In this document: positions 5,604-8,087 of the stretch, one piece after another
Numbering within the stretch: position 1 is the first letter of the stretch
Layout: every line of letters starts with the position of its first letter
Assembly: GCA_030043675.1 (NCBI GenBank)
Contig: JASHXG010000323.1
Location: 1-8,087 of the forward strand
From: Vulcanimicrobiota bacterium
Lineage (GTDB): Bacteria > Vulcanimicrobiota > Vulcanimicrobiia > Vulcanimicrobiales > Vulcanimicrobiaceae
Length of the DNA stretch: 8,087 bases
Reading direction: 5' to 3'
Program-made: the position numbers and the translations under genes
The notes under the pieces: model-generated
Seen by the model: only the letters and a program-made list of their open reading frames with translations
What the model was told of the DNA's origin: nothing
Databases searched by the model: none

Positions 5604-8087
5604 CTAAGGTTCCCTAGTCAGAACCAGATTGAGCAGCTTGCCGGGCACGTAGATGTGACGGCGCAGCTTTTTGCCGTCGAGTTGCGCGCGCACCTTGGGC
5701 TCGTCGAGCGCGAGCGCCAAGGCTCGCTCTTCCGTGACGCCGGCGGGCGCGGTGATGCGAGCGCGGATCTTGCCGTTGATCTGGACGACCAGCGTGATCT
5801 CATCGACGGCCAATGCCTCTTGCTCGGGCATGAGATACCGCTGGAGGTGTACGGAGCCCGCATGCCCGAGGCGTTCCCAGAGCTCCTCGGCGATATGCGG
5901 CGCAAACGGCGCGATCAGAATGGGCAGCGCATTGACGGCGTAGCGCAGCGCCGGGGAGGCTTGGCCGGCGCTCGCGGCCGTCATCGCGTTGACCAGCTCG
6001 TCGAGCTTCGCGATGGTCGTGTTGTAGTGAAAGCGGCGCGAGGTCGTTTCGTCGATCGCCGACTTCGCAACGACGTGCACCGCGCGCACCAACGCCTTCT
6101 CCTCCGGCGCTCGGGCCGCCGGCGGCGCATCGAGCGCTACCGCCGGCGGTGAATCGAAGAACGGCTCGCAAGCGCGCCAAATGCGATTGAGCAAACGCAC
6201 GCGTCCGCTGATGCCCTCGTCGGTCCAGTCGCTGGTCTCTTCGGGCGGGGTGACGTAGAGGAGAAAGAGACGCATCGCGTCGATGCCGCTTCGCTCGGCC
6301 GTCTCGTCGATGCCCACCACGTTTCCGCGCGATTTCGACATCTTCTCGCCGTTGTGGAGCACGAGCCCCTGGTGAAAAAGATGCTCGAATGGTTCCGGCG
6401 GTCCGCTCACCCAGCCGCGGTCGTGAAAGAACTTGTAGAAGAAGCGCGAGTAGAGCAAGTGCAGCACCGCATGTTCGGCGCCGCCGATGTATTGGTCGAC
6501 GTTCATCCAGTGCGCCGCGCGCTCGGCCGTCCAGGGTGCTCGATCGTCGTGCGGATTCAGGTACCGCAAATAGTACCATGACGATTCGAAGAACGTGTCC
6601 ATGGTGTCGGTTTCGCGACGCGCGGGCTCGCCGCAGCGCGGGCAGACGGTGTTGACGAACTCCGGGACCGAGGCCAGCGGCGAGCCCTCTCGCGCGACGT
6701 GCGCGACCGGCGGGAGAAGAATCGGAAGCTGCGCGTCGGGCACCGGAACCTCGCCGCACCGCTCGCAATAGACGATCGGAATCGGCGTGCCCCAATAGCG
6801 CTGACGCGAAATCAACCAATCGCGGAGCCTGTAGTTGACGGCGGCGCGCCCCAGGCCCAGCGCGGTGAGTCGCTCGGTCATGGCTTCGCGCGCGCGCGCG
6901 CTCGACATCCCGCTGAAGTCGTCGCTTGCGATCAAGCGCCCATCGCCGAGCAAGGGAAGGTCAGTCGATGGGTTCGGCTCTTCCTGCGCGGGCACGATCA
7001 CCTGAACGACCGGAAGGCCGTGCTGCTTGGCAAAGTCGTAATCGCGCTCGTCGTGGGCGGGCACGCCGCCGATGGCACCGGTTCCGTATTCGGCGAGCAC
7101 GTAGTTCGTCACCCAAATTGGGATGCGCTCGCGGGAAAGCGGGTGAATCGCGTAGGCGCCCGTGAAGAGGCCCTGCTTCTCCATCAAGCTCGTGCGCTCG
7201 AGCTCCGAGCGCGATTTCAGACTCTCGGCGAAGCTCGCGATGGCGGCGGCATGCTCCGGCGAGATAATTCGTTTGAGCGATTCGACGACCGGATGCTCCG
7301 GCGCGATCGCCACGAAGGTTGCGCCGTAGAAAGTGTCGATGCGCGTGGTGAACACCTCGATCGCATCGTCGAGTCCGTCGATGCCGAACGCAAAAAGAAC
7401 GCCGCGGCTGCGCCCGATCCAGTTGCGCTGCATGGTGCGCGTGCGTTCGGGCCAGCCCGGGAGACGTTCGAGATCGTCGAGCAGCCGATCGGCATACTCC
7501 GTGATCCGCAAGAACCACTGCGAAAGATTGCGCCGCTCGACCAGATGCCCGCAGCGCCAGCAGCGCCCGTCGATCACTTGTTCGTTAGCCAGCACGGTGC
7601 GGTCGTGCGGGCACCAATTTACCGGCGCCTCGCGCTTGTACGCCAGGCCGTGTTCGTACAGACGCAAGAAAAGCCATTGATTCCATCGGTAGTACTCCGG
7701 CTCGCAGGTCGTGATCTCGCGCGACCAATCGTAGCCGGTGCCCATCAAACGGATCTGGCGGCGCATGTTGAGGATGTTTTCGACGGTCCATACTTGCGGA
7801 TCGACGCCACGCGAAATAGCGGCGTTCTCGGCCGGGAGACCGAAGGCGTCCCAGCCCATCGGATGCAAGACGTCGTAGCCGAGCATGCGCATCATGCGCG
7901 CTACCGCGTCGCCGAACGCGTAGTTCTTGGCGTGACCCACGTGCAGATCGCCCGATGGATAGGGCCACATCTCCATTGCATAGTATTTGGGGAGCTCGCT
8001 CTTTTCGCGCGCGCGATAGATCGCATCGCGCTCCCAACGCGACTGCCATTTGTGCTCGATGGTGCGGAAGTCGTAGCTCGCCGCAGC
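5604..8087 (-). CDS. leuS: Leucyl-tRNA synthetase, bacterial type (N-terminal end outside window)
   Basis: LeuRS charges tRNA-Leu with leucine in the cytoplasm. The frame is open to the window edge, giving 827 residues; the ATG at 7974-7976 is internal, because 37 conserved codons precede it (YDFRTIEHKWQSRWERD, then PKYYAMEMWPYPSGD). Only a few residues are missing. Visible-fragment numbering: HVGH (HIGH) motif 49-52; zinc-ribbon-like region with C159, C176 and C179; CP1 editing domain with TTRIDTFYGATF (247-258) and VPAHDERD (342-349); a second ribbon with C441/C444 and C482/C485; DTMDTFFESSWYY; EKMSKS (581-586); anticodon-binding helical domain; and the bacterial C-terminal module VVQINGKIRARI to YVPGKLLNLV. 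The bulky leucine-specific insertion before KMSKS, found in E. coli LeuRS, is absent: only a short GLVLHNGE link is present. The last four residues (TREP) are encoded across the right arm of the 10-bp repeat. The stop lies 7 bp from the ligase stop. Confidence 0.98.
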   Translation of the reverse strand, partial: AAASYDFRTIEHKWQSRWERDAIYRAREKSELPKYYAMEMWPYPSGDLHVGHAKNYAFGDAVARMMRMLGYDVLHPMGWDAFGLPAENAAISRGVDPQVWTVENILNMRRQIRLMGTGYDWSREITTCEPEYYRWNQWLFLRLYEHGLAYKREAPVNWCPHDRTVLANEQVIDGRCWRCGHLVERRNLSQWFLRITEYADRLLDDLERLPGWPERTRTMQRNWIGRSRGVLFAFGIDGLDDAIEVFTTRIDTFYGATFVAIAPEHPVVESLKRIISPEHAAAIASFAESLKSRSELERTSLMEKQGLFTGAYAIHPLSRERIPIWVTNYVLAEYGTGAIGGVPAHDERDYDFAKQHGLPVVQVIVPAQEEPNPSTDLPLLGDGRLIASDDFSGMSSARAREAMTERLTALGLGRAAVNYRLRDWLISRQRYWGTPIPIVYCERCGEVPVPDAQLPILLPPVAHVAREGSPLASVPEFVNTVCPRCGEPARRETDTMDTFFESSWYYLRYLNPHDDRAPWTAERAAHWMNVDQYIGGAEHAVLHLLYSRFFYKFFHDRGWVSGPPEPFEHLFHQGLVLHNGEKMSKSRGNVVGIDETAERSGIDAMRLFLLYVTPPEETSDWTDEGISGRVRLLNRIWRACEPFFDSPPAVALDAPPAARAPEEKALVRAVHVVAKSAIDETTSRRFHYNTTIAKLDELVNAMTAASAGQASPALRYAVNALPILIAPFAPHIAEELWERLGHAGSVHLQRYLMPEQEALAVDEITLVVQINGKIRARITAPAGVTEERALALALDEPKVRAQLDGKKLRRHIYVPGKLLNLVLTREP
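5608..5617 (-). repeat. Right arm of a 10-bp inverted repeat bracketing the ligase gene
   Basis: GGTTCCCTAG on the plus strand is the exact inverse of 3885-3894. It lies inside the last codons of leuS, 11 bp past the ligase stop. GGTTC (5608-5612) can also pair with GAACC (5621-5625) over an 8-nt loop, a weak hairpin that could slow converging transcripts but has no T-tract. Confidence 0.45.
6887..6901. repeat. 15-nt alternating CG tract inside leuS
   Basis: Fifteen uninterrupted alternating C and G bases encode the ARAR stretch of LeuRS (residues 397-400 of the visible part), between the CP1 editing domain and the return to the catalytic core. Such tracts can adopt Z-DNA and are prone to slippage, but here the reading frame is intact. 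Most likely a by-product of GC-rich codon choice. Confidence 0.6.

Noticed and set aside
5463..6152. A 229-codon plus-strand frame overlapping the ligase end and the leuS 3' end.
   Set aside because: Composition is shadow-like, it spans two convergent real genes, and no start signal supports it.

Overview
The window is GC-rich bacterial DNA that is almost entirely coding: five protein genes, two of them cut by the window edges, and no RNA gene, CRISPR array or insertion sequence that I can see. An RND-type efflux pump points to a cell with two membranes. The LeuRS is of the bacterial type. High GC, tight packing and an ATP-dependent ligase of archaeal/LigB type suggest a deep-branching diderm phylum such as Eremiobacterota/Vulcanimicrobiota, but that placement is a weak guess and no marker here fixes it.

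Layout. Bases 1-558 (+) are the last 185 residues of an RND transporter. It runs head-on into comEC (555-2897, -), and the two stop codons share one CTAG. comEC is complete: N-terminal domain, membrane competence domain and C-terminal metallo-beta-lactamase domain. A 46-bp gap carrying a Shine-Dalgarno for each direction separates comEC from a GalE-like NAD-dependent sugar epimerase (2944-3888, +). After 19 bp comes a full-length ATP-dependent DNA ligase (3908-5596, +), probably co-transcribed with the epimerase. The ligase ends 7 bp from the stop of leuS (5604 to beyond 8087, -), which is complete except for its first few residues. No gap exceeds 50 bp, so there is no unexplained non-coding stretch.

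How the genes relate. The five products have separate jobs: drug/metabolite efflux, DNA import, sugar-nucleotide conversion, DNA joining and leucyl-tRNA formation. leuS and comEC point the same way, as they do in the leuS-comEA-comEC-holA order I recall from actinobacteria. Here a two-gene block on the opposite strand lies between them and no comEA is seen. A perfect 10-bp inverted repeat brackets the ligase gene. Together these suggest, without proving, that the epimerase-ligase pair, or the ligase alone, was inserted. I do not see a convincing new biological system; most of the window is conserved housekeeping and accessory genes in an unusual order.
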